This document shows positions 25,945-34,314 of a DNA stretch of 64,000 nucleotides, in pieces. Source of the DNA: Atlantibacter subterraneus (GTDB lineage Bacteria; Pseudomonadota; Gammaproteobacteria; Enterobacterales; Enterobacteriaceae). The notes under the pieces are model-generated. The model was not told the DNA's origin. It made no database searches and worked only from the letters and a program-made list of their open reading frames with translations. The translations under genes and the position numbers were made by a program. Location: NCBI RefSeq assembly GCF_007570865.1, contig NZ_VLPS01000001.1, positions 930,001-994,000 of the forward strand, in the 5' to 3' direction. The first letter of the stretch is position 1, and each line of letters starts with the position of its first letter.

Positions 25945-27195
25945 TCAGTGCGCGCGGTGGTGCAGCCGCCAACCGGTCAGGATCGCCAGCAACAGCAGCA
26001 GGGCGATAAATCCGCCGACGCCGTTCCAGCCGTAGCGGTGCCAGAACACGCCGCCGAGCGTACCGGCCACGCTGGAGCCCACGTAATAGCTAAACAGATA
26101 CAGCGACGAGGCCTGGCCTTTGGCGCGTTTCGCGCGGTGGCCGATCCAACTGCTGGCAACCGAATGGGCACCAAAGAATCCCGCTGAAAACAGCAGCATC
26201 CCGGCAAAGATCGCCCACAACGATGGCAGCAGGGTTAACAGCAGCCCGAGCAGCATAATGCCGGTAAAGCTGACCATCACCGGGCCGCGCCCGTAGCGCA
26301 CCGACAGCGCGCCGGCTTTCGGCGAACTCCAGGTACCGGTGAGGTAGGCCACGGAAAGCAGGCCCACTACCGCCTGGCTGAGATGCCACGGCGAGAGCAT
26401 CAGACGGTAGCCGATGTAGTTAAACAGCGTCACGAACGCGCCCATCAGCAGGAAACCCACCGCGAACAGCAGCGGCAGGCCGTCGTCCCGGCAGTGCAGA
26501 CGGAAGTTGATAAACAGGCTTTTGGGCCGCAGCGAGGCGGGGCGGAAATGGCGCGAGGCGGGCAGGATTTTCCAGAACATCAGCGCCGCCGCCAGCGCAA
26601 AACAGCCGATCGCGCCTACCGCCACGCGCCAGTCGAAGAAATCGGTGATCACGCCGCTCAGCAGGCGTCCGCTCATCCCGCCGATGGAGTTACCGCTGAT
26701 GTACAGCCCCATGGAAAACGCCACAAAGCTCGGGTGGATCTCTTCGCTTAAATAGGTCATGCCCACCGCCGCCACGCCGCTCAGCGACAGGCCAATCAGC
26801 GCGCGCATGATCAAAATGCCGTGCCAGCTGGTCATCTGGGTGGAGAGCAGCGTACAGCAGGAGGCCAGCAGCAGGGCGGTAACCATCACGTTTTTACGCC
26901 CGATGGCATCGGAAAGCGGCCCGGTAAACAGCAGCCCCAGCGCCATTAATCCGGTGGCGACAGAGAGCGAAATACTGCTGCTGGCCGGAGATACCCCGAA
27001 TTCATGGGACAGCACCGGCAGGATCGGCTGCACACAATACAGCAGGGCGAAGGTCGCCAGACCGGCTGAGAACAGCGCCAGCGTCACGCGCATAAACTGC
27101 GGCGTACCGCGGGTAATAAATGAAGTGGGCTGGGGTGCGTTAATGACGTCTGGCTGAACAGCCGAATCAGACGAGACGGTGGATGTACGGCTCAA
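25945..27195 (-). CDS. ynfM: MFS transporter YnfM
   Basis: A 416-residue, 12-helix major facilitator protein, matching E. coli YnfM throughout (RGTPQFMRVTLALFSAGLA near the start, PLSDAIGRKNVMV at the cytoplasmic loop 2-3 motif). YnfM is linked to arabinose efflux by annotation only; substrate is not proven. The start is a TTG at 27195 with AAGGA 7 nt before it, supported by the conserved MSRT-type N-terminus. It is divergent from ynfL across 99 bp, so YnfL is its probable regulator. Confidence 0.92.
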   Translation of the reverse strand: MSRTSTVSSDSAVQPDVINAPQPTSFITRGTPQFMRVTLALFSAGLATFALLYCVQPILPVLSHEFGVSPASSSISLSVATGLMALGLLFTGPLSDAIGRKNVMVTALLLASCCTLLSTQMTSWHGILIMRALIGLSLSGVAAVGMTYLSEEIHPSFVAFSMGLYISGNSIGGMSGRLLSGVITDFFDWRVAVGAIGCFALAAALMFWKILPASRHFRPASLRPKSLFINFRLHCRDDGLPLLFAVGFLLMGAFVTLFNYIGYRLMLSPWHLSQAVVGLLSVAYLTGTWSSPKAGALSVRYGRGPVMVSFTGIMLLGLLLTLLPSLWAIFAGMLLFSAGFFGAHSVASSWIGHRAKRAKGQASSLYLFSYYVGSSVAGTLGGVFWHRYGWNGVGGFIALLLLLAILTGWRLHHRAH

Positions 27196-27294
27196 AACAG
27201 ATCCTTGTGGATAACGGAACAGACTATTAACAGAGTAGAAAGTGCCAAATATTCTGTCTAATATATTAATAATCTCAAATGATATGTATTAAAT

Positions 27295-28215
27295 ATGAAT
27301 ATTGAACTGCGGCATTTGCGTTATTTCGTGGCGGTGGCGGAAGAACTCCACTTTGGCCGGGCGGCGGCGCGGCTGAATATTTCCCAGCCGCCGCTCAGCC
27401 AGCAAATTCAAATTCTGGAAGCGCAGGTCGGGGCGAAGCTGCTGGCGCGCACTAATCGCAGCGTCAGCCTGACGGCGGCAGGGGCGCAGTTTCTGGCCGA
27501 CAGCCGCCAGATTTTAAGCCAGGTCGAGGCGGCGGCGGTGCGCGCGGCGCGGCTGCATCAGGGTGAGACCGGCGAGCTGCGCATCGGCTTTACTTCATCC
27601 GCGCCGTTTATCAAACCGATTTCCGATAGCCTGTCGCAGTTTCGCCGGGGCTACCCGGACGTGCATTTACAGACCCTGGAAATCAACACCCGGGCGCAAA
27701 TCGCGCCGCTGAATGAGGGGGAGCTGGAGCTGGGATTGATGCGCAATACCCATTTACCGGACACCCTAGACTGGCAGCTGATTTTGCGCGAACCGCTGAT
27801 GGCAATGGTGCACCGCGAAAACCCGCTGGCGGCCAGGCCCACGATTTCACTGCGCGAGCTGGCAGATCAGCCGTTTGTGTTTTTCGACCCCCACGTCGGC
27901 ACCGGGCTGTATGACGATATTCTCGGCTTGCTGCACCGTTTTGATGTCCAGCCGCTGATTGCCCAGGAGGTGGGCGAGGCGATGACCATTATCGGCCTGG
28001 TAGCTGCCGGACTGGGCGTATCAATCCTACCGGCGTCGTTCCAGCGCATTCAACTGAATGAAATGCGCTGGTTGCCGATAACCGAAGCCGATGCTGTCTC
28101 AGAAATGTGGCTGGTTTGGTCGAAACATCACGAGAAAAGCGCCGCCGCTCTGCGGTTTATGCAATTACTCAACGACGCGCTCAGCGTGCGCAAAAACAGC
28201 GCAACGCCACGTTAA
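27295..28215 (+). CDS. ynfL: LysR-type regulator YnfL
   Basis: A 306-residue LysR-family regulator. The N-terminal winged helix is ELRHLRYFVAVAEELHFGRA with ISQPPLSQQI as recognition helix, followed by an effector-binding domain of two alpha/beta lobes. It is divergent from the MFS gene ynfM, as in E. coli, and LysR proteins usually control such a neighbour from the shared 99-bp region. The inducer is unknown. Confidence 0.92.
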   Translation: MNIELRHLRYFVAVAEELHFGRAAARLNISQPPLSQQIQILEAQVGAKLLARTNRSVSLTAAGAQFLADSRQILSQVEAAAVRAARLHQGETGELRIGFTSSAPFIKPISDSLSQFRRGYPDVHLQTLEINTRAQIAPLNEGELELGLMRNTHLPDTLDWQLILREPLMAMVHRENPLAARPTISLRELADQPFVFFDPHVGTGLYDDILGLLHRFDVQPLIAQEVGEAMTIIGLVAAGLGVSILPASFQRIQLNEMRWLPITEADAVSEMWLVWSKHHEKSAAALRFMQLLNDALSVRKNSATPR

Positions 28216-28286
28216 AACGTGCTGTAAATCACAACCATGACTAAAAATTTGACGGCTCGTATTGATGTGCTTCACCATAGCGTAAG

Positions 28287-28310
28287 TTTATTTCGAAGCC
28301 CGAAAATAAA
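28287..28310 (+). promoter_or_regulatory. Mlc operator (autoregulation)
   Basis: TTTATTTCG-AAGCC-CGAAAATAAA: an AT-armed dyad matching the Mlc/NagC operator type, ending 11 bp before the mlc start. E. coli mlc represses itself through such a site. Confidence 0.75.
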
Positions 28311-28321
28311 GGGAGATTGCA

Positions 28322-29539
28322 GTGGTTGCTGATAGTCAACCGGGCCATATTGATCAGATTAAACAGACGAATGCCGGTGTGGTGTATCGTCTGATAGACC
28401 AACTTGGCCCGGTGTCCCGTATTGACCTTTCGCGTCTGGCGCAGCTGGCGCCTGCCAGTATCACTAAAATCGTCCGCGAAATGATTGAAGCGCATCTGGT
28501 GCAGGAAACCGAAATCCAGGAGCCGGGCAGCCGTGGGCGTCCGGCGGTGGGATTGATGGTGGAAACCGAAGCCTGGCACTATTTGTCGGTGCGCATTAAT
28601 CGTGGGGAAATCAACCTTGCGCTACGCGATCTCAGCAGCAAACTGGTAGTGGAAGAGCAACTGGCGCTGCCGCAGCAGGACCAGCAGCCGTTGCTGGAGC
28701 GCATCATCGCCCATATCGATCAATTTTTTATTCGCCATCAGCAAAAGCTCGAACGGCTGACGGCTATCGCCATTACGCTCCCGGGGATTATCGATACTGA
28801 AAACGGTGTGGTGCATCGCATGCCGTTTTATGACGTGCAGGAAATGCCCCTCGGCCCGGCGCTGGAAAACCGCACCGGGGTGCCGGTGTTTATTCAGCAC
28901 GACATCAGCGCCTGGACCATGGCGGAATCGCTGTTTGGTGCATCGCGCGGCGCGCGGGACGTGATTCAGGTGGTGATCGACCATAACGTCGGCGCGGGCG
29001 TGGTCACTGACGGGCGATTACTTCACGCGGGCAGCAGCAGCCTGGTGGAGATCGGCCATACCCAGGTCGATCCGTATGGCAAACGCTGTTACTGCGGCAA
29101 CCACGGCTGTCTGGAAACCATCGCCAGCATCGATAGCGTGCTGGAGCTGGCGCAGCAGCGCATGAACCAGTCTATGGGATCGATGCTGCATGGCCAGCCG
29201 CTGAATGTGGATACGCTATGCGAAGCGGCGCTTAAAGGCGATTTGCTGGCGCGGGATATTATCGTCGGGGTAGGGACCAACGTTGGTCGCATTCTGGCGA
29301 TCATGGTTAACCTGTTTAATCCGCAGAAAATCTTGATTGGTTCGCCGCTCAACCGGGCGTCGGATATTTTGTTTCCGGCCATCGCCGACTGCATTCGCCA
29401 GCAGGCGCTACCAGCTTACAGTCGCAATACGGTAGTGGAGAGCACGCAGTTTACCAATCAGGGCACCATGGCAGGTGCGGCGCTGGTCAAAGACGCGATG
29501 TATACGGGATCGCTGTTGATTCGTCTGTTGCAGGGTTAA
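28322..29539 (+). CDS. mlc: Global sugar-uptake repressor Mlc (ROK family)
   Basis: A 405-residue ROK-family repressor, nearly the same as E. coli Mlc (DgsA). The N-terminal helix-turn-helix is GPVSRIDLSRLAQLAPASIT; the zinc site is in GHTQVDPYGKRCYCGNHGC. Mlc represses ptsG, manXYZ, malT and its own gene, and is taken off DNA by dephosphorylated PtsG at the membrane. The start is GTG at 28322 with GGGAGA 7 nt upstream, as in E. coli. The mlc-ynfK order is also kept. Confidence 0.96.
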   Translation: MVADSQPGHIDQIKQTNAGVVYRLIDQLGPVSRIDLSRLAQLAPASITKIVREMIEAHLVQETEIQEPGSRGRPAVGLMVETEAWHYLSVRINRGEINLALRDLSSKLVVEEQLALPQQDQQPLLERIIAHIDQFFIRHQQKLERLTAIAITLPGIIDTENGVVHRMPFYDVQEMPLGPALENRTGVPVFIQHDISAWTMAESLFGASRGARDVIQVVIDHNVGAGVVTDGRLLHAGSSSLVEIGHTQVDPYGKRCYCGNHGCLETIASIDSVLELAQQRMNQSMGSMLHGQPLNVDTLCEAALKGDLLARDIIVGVGTNVGRILAIMVNLFNPQKILIGSPLNRASDILFPAIADCIRQQALPAYSRNTVVESTQFTNQGTMAGAALVKDAMYTGSLLIRLLQG

Positions 29540-29662
29540 CAAATTTTCATAATCCACTAAAAATTGCGCTATCTCAAGCTGACTCCAGATGTCTTCTCTT
29601 AGACTTTCGATATTGAATTATTCCGAATCAATATATTTTAAGAGCATAACCTGGAGTTTGTG

Positions 29663-30343
29663 ATGTTTAAGCGTTTCTTTGTAACGGGTACAGATACAGC
29701 TGTTGGTAAAACGGTCGTTTCCCGTGCGCTGCTTCAGGCCCTGGCGGCGGAAGGGAAAAGCGTAGTGGGTTTTAAACCTGTCGCCAAAAGCAGTAAAGAG
29801 ACGCCGGAGGGGTTACGCAATAAAGACGCCCTGGTGTTGCAAAGCGTGTCCACTCTGGCATTGCCTTATTCAACGATCAATCCGATTGCGCTGAGCGAAG
29901 ATGAAAGCAGCGTGGCGCACAGTTTCCCCATCAATTATCCCCTGTTGACCGATACGCTGAGCCAGCTCAGCGCCCAGGCCGATCACGTGGTAGTGGAGGG
30001 CACAGGCGGCTGGCGCAGCCTGATGAACGATTTGCGGCCGCTGTCGGAGTGGGTCGTTCAGGAACAGCTACCGGTGGTGATGGTGGTGGGGATTCAGGAA
30101 GGGTGTATCAACCACGCCCTGCTGACCGCTCAGGCGATCGCCAGCGACGGGTTGCCGCTGGTGGGTTGGGTGGCAAACCGTATCAATCCGGGCCTGGCGC
30201 ACTACGCGGAAATCATTGAGGTGCTGAGTAAAAAAATCCCGGCACCGTTAATGGGTGAGTTGCCGTATTTGCCGCGCGCCGAGCAGCGCGATCTGGCCCG
30301 TTACATCCAGCTACCTGCGGCGCATATCCAGCTGAGCGCCTGA
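29663..30343 (+). CDS. bioD2: Dethiobiotin synthetase 2 (BioD2/YnfK)
   Basis: A 226-residue dethiobiotin synthetase paralogue. The P-loop is TGTDTAVGKT near residues 8-17; VVEGTGGWRSLM is the Mg/phosphate motif and VANRIN lies near the nucleotide base. In E. coli the main BioD sits in the bio operon and YnfK is the second copy with a poorly defined role. I start at ATG 29663, 6 nt after CTGGAG, not at the GTG one codon earlier. A terminator shared with osmV follows. Confidence 0.9.
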   Translation: MFKRFFVTGTDTAVGKTVVSRALLQALAAEGKSVVGFKPVAKSSKETPEGLRNKDALVLQSVSTLALPYSTINPIALSEDESSVAHSFPINYPLLTDTLSQLSAQADHVVVEGTGGWRSLMNDLRPLSEWVVQEQLPVVMVVGIQEGCINHALLTAQAIASDGLPLVGWVANRINPGLAHYAEIIEVLSKKIPAPLMGELPYLPRAEQRDLARYIQLPAAHIQLSA

Positions 30344-30348
30344 TAAGA

Positions 30349-30374
30349 AAAAGGGATACGTGAGTATCCCTTTT
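30349..30374. terminator. Bidirectional terminator between ynfK and osmV
   Basis: A perfect 11-bp stem (AAAAGGGATAC with GTATCCCTTTT) and a 4-nt loop GTGA, lying between convergent genes. Confidence 0.9.
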
Positions 30375-30378
30375 CTGT

Positions 30379-31524
30379 TTATTCCCCGTGAATATTCAAC
30401 GCCCGACGGGTTCGCCCTGAACTCAAATAGTCGGCGATATAATCTTGCGAAATCTCTCCGCTGTAGCGCCCATCCTCATCGACAATCGGCATCCATACCG
30501 TGTTGTGCTCATACAGGCGCGACAGCACCACGCGCAGGTTGTCCTCCGCCTTGCCGGTGATACGGAACGGGTGCAGGATATCGCCACAAACGCCCGTCGC
30601 ACCGCGCGCTTCCCGGCGTTTCACGAAACCAATCGGTTTGGAATCGCCGTCCACCACGGTGACCGAGCGCTGATCGTTGTCATCCATAATTGCGAAGGCT
30701 TCTGATAGCGGCGTCGACGCCTGCACCGTGATGGTCGGCTGCTGGTCGGTCACGTCGCCAGCCTGCACCAGTAGCAGACGCTTCAGGGTGCGGTCCTGGC
30801 CGACAAACGAGCCAACAAACTCATTGGCCGGTTTCGCCAGCAGTTCGTCCGGGCTGGCGCACTGCACGATGCGCCCCTGGCGGAACACCGCGATGCGGTC
30901 GCCCAGCTTCAGCGCTTCATCAATATCATGGCTCACCAGCATCACGGTCTTTTTAAGCTGGCGCTGCATTTCCAGAAACTGGTTCTGGATCACTTCACGG
31001 TTAATCGGGTCGACCGCGCCGAAAGGCTCATCCATCAGCAGCACCGGCGGATCCGCCGCCAGGGCGCGGATCACGCCGATACGCTGCTGCTGCCCGCCGG
31101 ACATCTCTTTGGGGTAGCGGTGGAGGAATTTTTTCGGGTCCAGCGCCACCATGTCCATCAACTCCGCCGCGCGCGCCTGATAGCGGGCTTTATCCCAGCC
31201 CAGCATACGTGGCACTACGGTGATGTTCTCCTCGATGGTCATATTCGGGAACAAACCAATTTGCTGGATCACATAGCCAATGTTGCGGCGCAGCGTCACG
31301 GTATCCATCTCTTGAGTGTCTTTACCGTTAATCAGAATAGTGCCGCTGCTGGGGGCGATAAGCCGGTTAATCATTTTCAGCGTGGTGGTTTTGCCGCAGC
31401 CGGAAGGGCCGAGCAGCACGCACATCTCGCCTTCCGGCACGTTGAGATTAACGTTATCCACGGCTTTAAAGGTCTGGCCGTTTTTCTGTGTGAACTGTTT
31501 GGTGAGGTTTTCCAGTTTTATCAT
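30379..31524 (-). CDS. osmV: Osmoprotectant ABC transporter ATPase OsmV
   Basis: A 381-residue ABC ATPase of the glycine-betaine/choline type. Walker A is LLGPSGCGKTT, signature MSGGQQQRIGV, Walker B VLLMDEPFGAVD, and a C-terminal pair of CBS domains (TVQASTPLSEAFAIMD; WMPIVDEDGRYSG) is present, which in this family senses ionic strength. It powers import with OsmW and OsmY and receptor OsmX. Its start overlaps the osmW stop by 1 nt. The four-gene set matches Salmonella OsmU. Confidence 0.93.
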   Translation of the reverse strand: MIKLENLTKQFTQKNGQTFKAVDNVNLNVPEGEMCVLLGPSGCGKTTTLKMINRLIAPSSGTILINGKDTQEMDTVTLRRNIGYVIQQIGLFPNMTIEENITVVPRMLGWDKARYQARAAELMDMVALDPKKFLHRYPKEMSGGQQQRIGVIRALAADPPVLLMDEPFGAVDPINREVIQNQFLEMQRQLKKTVMLVSHDIDEALKLGDRIAVFRQGRIVQCASPDELLAKPANEFVGSFVGQDRTLKRLLLVQAGDVTDQQPTITVQASTPLSEAFAIMDDNDQRSVTVVDGDSKPIGFVKRREARGATGVCGDILHPFRITGKAEDNLRVVLSRLYEHNTVWMPIVDEDGRYSGEISQDYIADYLSSGRTRRALNIHGE

Positions 31525-32171
31525 TATCGTATCCCCTTCGGAGTCAGCAGCACTTGTAAACGGTGCAGCATCCAGTCAAGTACAATCGCCAACAGGCAAA
31601 TCATTACCGCACCTGCGATCAGCATACGGATGTCGCTGCCGCCGATGCCGTTAAGCAATAGCAATCCCAGGCCACCCGCGCCGATCACCGCCGCAATCGC
31701 CATTACGCCGATGTTCATCACCACCGCGGTGCGAATGCCGCCGAAGATCACCGGCAGGGCGATCGGGATTTCCACCCAACGCAGGCGCTGCCAGAAGGTC
31801 ATGCCGATGCCGCGCCCGGCTTCACGCAGCCCCGGCGGCAGGCTCTCCAGCGCGGTGTGGGTGTTGCGCACAATCGGCAGCAGCGAGTAAAGAAATACCG
31901 CCGTAACGGCGGGCACCGCGCCAATACCCTGACCGATCAGCGAAAACAGCGGGATCATCAGGCCGAACAGCGCGATGGACGGAATGGTCAACATCACGGT
32001 GGCGATACCAAGTACCGGGGTCGCCAGCCATTTATGGCGCACAATCAGCACGCCCAGCGGCACGCCAATCACAATCGCCATGCCTACCGCCAGCCCAACC
32101 AGCCACAAATGCTGAAGGGTCAGCTCGCCGATATACCCGGCGTTATCCATCATGTAATGAATCGTCTCCAT
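31524..32171 (-). CDS. osmW: Osmoprotectant ABC transporter permease OsmW
   Basis: A 215-residue inner-membrane permease with about six helices. The EAA loop that contacts the ATPase is LREAGRGIGMTFWQRLRWVEIPIALP. The N-terminus METIHYMMDNAGYIG resembles Salmonella OsmW. It forms the channel with OsmY. It lies 12 bp after osmX and abuts osmV, so it is in the middle of the operon. Confidence 0.92.
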   Translation of the reverse strand: METIHYMMDNAGYIGELTLQHLWLVGLAVGMAIVIGVPLGVLIVRHKWLATPVLGIATVMLTIPSIALFGLMIPLFSLIGQGIGAVPAVTAVFLYSLLPIVRNTHTALESLPPGLREAGRGIGMTFWQRLRWVEIPIALPVIFGGIRTAVVMNIGVMAIAAVIGAGGLGLLLLNGIGGSDIRMLIAGAVMICLLAIVLDWMLHRLQVLLTPKGIR

Positions 32172-32183
32172 CGGGTCGCCTCC

Positions 32184-33086
32184 TTAAAGCAGCTTGTGCT
32201 GTTGCAGAAATTCGCGCGCCACTTTCTGGGGCGATTCATGGTCGATATCCACCTTGGCGTTGAGTGTGGAAATCACATCGTTATTCAGCAGGCCGGAAAG
32301 GGTGTTCAGCGCGTCGTCGAGGCCCGGATTGGCATCAAGGATCGGTTTACGCACTACCGGCGTGACCGCGTAGCTGGGGAAAAAACCTTTGTCATCCTCC
32401 AGCACTTTCAGGTCAAAGCCTTTGACCCGCCCGTCGGTGGTGTAAATCAGCCCGGCATCGACAAACCCGTCGCGGATGGCGTTGTACACCAGGCCCGGGT
32501 CCATCTGGCGGATCTGCGGGCGTTCCAGATGCATGTTGTAAGTCTGTTGCAGCGGCTTCATGCCGTCGCTGCGCCCGGCGAACTCCAGGTCGAGGCCCAG
32601 CAACCAGTTATTTTTCGGGTCATGCTCGCGCAGATAGTCCATCCGTTCCACCATCTGTGACAGGGTGGTAATGCCTTCTTTTTCCGCCCGCTCACGCTGC
32701 ATGGCGAATGCATAGGTATTGTTCATATCCGCCGGTTTCAGCCACACCAGTCCGAGTTTGGCGTCAAGGCGTTTGACCGTGTCATAGGACTCCTGCGGGG
32801 TCATGCGCTTATCGATTTTGTTAAAAATAATCAGCGACGTGCCGGTGTATTCCCAGGTGATATCAATCTGGTTATTGACCATCGCATTACGGGAAATGAC
32901 CGCCGCAATATTGGTTTTCGGCTGGACCTGGAAGCCTTTCTTTTGCAGATACATCGTGGTCATAGCGGAAAGGATGTGCTGTTCGGTAAAGCCCTTGGTC
33001 GCCAGCACAATCGGCGCGGCCTGCGCCGCGCTGGCGAGCAGGGCCGTTGCCGTGAAGGCGGCAAGCAGGCGGGACAAAAATTTCAT
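32184..33086 (-). CDS. osmX: Osmoprotectant-binding periplasmic protein OsmX
   Basis: A 300-residue substrate-binding protein of the ProX/OpuAC type. The signal peptide ends at ASAAQA (about residue 23), then [15 protein letters not shown] begins the first lobe; TWEYTGTSL and [21 protein letters not shown] line the cleft in relatives that bind glycine betaine or choline-O-sulfate. There is no lipobox, so it is free in the periplasm. It lies between the two permease genes. Confidence 0.92.
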   Translation of the reverse strand: MKFLSRLLAAFTATALLASAAQAAPIVLATKGFTEQHILSAMTTMYLQKKGFQVQPKTNIAAVISRNAMVNNQIDITWEYTGTSLIIFNKIDKRMTPQESYDTVKRLDAKLGLVWLKPADMNNTYAFAMQRERAEKEGITTLSQMVERMDYLREHDPKNNWLLGLDLEFAGRSDGMKPLQQTYNMHLERPQIRQMDPGLVYNAIRDGFVDAGLIYTTDGRVKGFDLKVLEDDKGFFPSYAVTPVVRKPILDANPGLDDALNTLSGLLNNDVISTLNAKVDIDHESPQKVAREFLQQHKLL

Positions 33087-33108
33087 GGTTCGCTCCTTGT
33101 TATTATTA

Positions 33109-33819
33109 TCAGGCGGTGTGCGGGCTCATCAGGCGGCCCAGACCCGCCAGCGCCAGATCCAGAATCATGGCGAACAGCGCCGTGGCGGCTGCACCCAGAA
33201 TCAGCGTCGGAAAATCGTTCAGATAGATGCCGGGGAAAATCAGTTCGCCGTAGCTGCTGGCACCAATCAGGAACGCCAGCGGCGCAGTCCCGACGTTAAT
33301 CGCCGTGGCGATACGGATACCGGACAGCATCACCGGCCAGGCGTTAGGTAGCTCGACCTGGCGCAACTGTTGCCAGCGCGTCATCCCGATGCCTTTAGCG
33401 GCTTCAATTAATGAGGCGGGGACCGAGCACAGCCCGGCGTAAGTGTTGCGCACGATAGGCAGCAGTGAGGCGAGGAATAACGCAATAATCGCCGGACGAT
33501 CGCCGATGCCGATAATCACCATCGCCAGCGCCAGTACCGCCAGCGGCGGCAAGGTATTCCCGACGTTGAAGATTTGCATGACGTATTCAGCGAACCGACG
33601 GGCGGCAGGACGGCTAAGCAAAATGCCGCTGGGGATGCCCACGGCCAGCGCCAGCGCCATCGAGCTGAACACCAGGATCAAATGCTGCTTCCCGAGATAA
33701 AGTAAATCGACCTGACGTGCCCTGATGGTTTCCATACCGACGCCCCAGGCGATTAAGCCTGCCACGACGATAAGCGCAAGTAGCGCCATCACTGCGCGAA
33801 GTGCGAGGTTTTTATACAT
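33109..33819 (-). CDS. osmY: Osmoprotectant ABC transporter permease OsmY (OsmU system)
   Basis: A 236-residue second permease of the OsmU system, with six predicted helices and the EAA loop [26 protein letters not shown]. It is the first gene of the osmYXWV-ordered transcript, with promoter in 33820-34314. The name follows Salmonella usage and is not the unrelated periplasmic OsmY (YjjJ-region BON protein) of E. coli. Confidence 0.88.
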   Translation of the reverse strand: MYKNLALRAVMALLALIVVAGLIAWGVGMETIRARQVDLLYLGKQHLILVFSSMALALAVGIPSGILLSRPAARRFAEYVMQIFNVGNTLPPLAVLALAMVIIGIGDRPAIIALFLASLLPIVRNTYAGLCSVPASLIEAAKGIGMTRWQQLRQVELPNAWPVMLSGIRIATAINVGTAPLAFLIGASSYGELIFPGIYLNDFPTLILGAAATALFAMILDLALAGLGRLMSPHTA

Positions 33820-34314
33820 TGCGGTGTGTCTCCCTGAGCGCGCTTTATCGAATTGTTATGCCTTGTGTTGTCAGGCTGTTAAGAGCTATAGCAATGCGTC
33901 GGGAATGATTCCAGTTTGTAACCCTTTCAGGCAGAGAGGGTTTGGCAGCAAAACCTTGATTCTGGCCTTTTACTGACTGGTGTGAGCGGGACGGTAAAGA
34001 ATTGTCTTAAAAACGGCAAGCGACTTGTGACGTTGTCACATAAGCCCTGTTCATTAATCGCTTGGGATCTAAATTTTAACTCTTTGTTGCGCAAACGAAG
34101 CGGTGATGAACTAAACCTGGTGATTATCAGTTTGTATGTGGTTATTGCGCAAAAAGAATTTCCGGCGCAGGTCGCCGTGCTTTGCTGACCACTTCCTCAA
34201 TCTTTCTGCCCGGCAGGCCGCCGCGGCAGGGTGATAACGACACACCGATTATAAAAACGGCGCAAAACCGTAACGCGGTTTTGCGCGTAATACTGAAAGC
34301 AAACAGGGTTTTCT
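33820..34314. promoter_or_regulatory. 495-bp divergent region between osm operon and spermidine dehydrogenase gene
   Basis: No gene is supported here; a 68-codon frame (33982-34188) has no ribosome site. Two palindromes stand out. TGTGAC-GTT-GTCACA at 34026-34040 is perfect and one base short of the CRP spacing. At 34260-34286 an 11-bp inverted repeat (GCGCAAAACCG ... CGGTTTTGCGC, 5-nt loop) lies 28 bp before the dehydrogenase start, either as an operator or as a hairpin in its leader. Confidence 0.5.

Noticed and set aside
30928-32660. Long frames antisense to osmV, osmW and osmX
   Set aside because: All three ABC genes have full family motifs; these are shadows.
34026-34040. CRP site
   Set aside because: TGTGAC-GTT-GTCACA has only 5 bp between TGTGA and TCACA, and CRP needs 6; kept only as an unnamed palindrome.
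33982-34188. 68-codon frame in the osm/dehydrogenase intergenic region
   Set aside because: No ribosome site and it runs through the perfect palindrome; coding use is unlikely.
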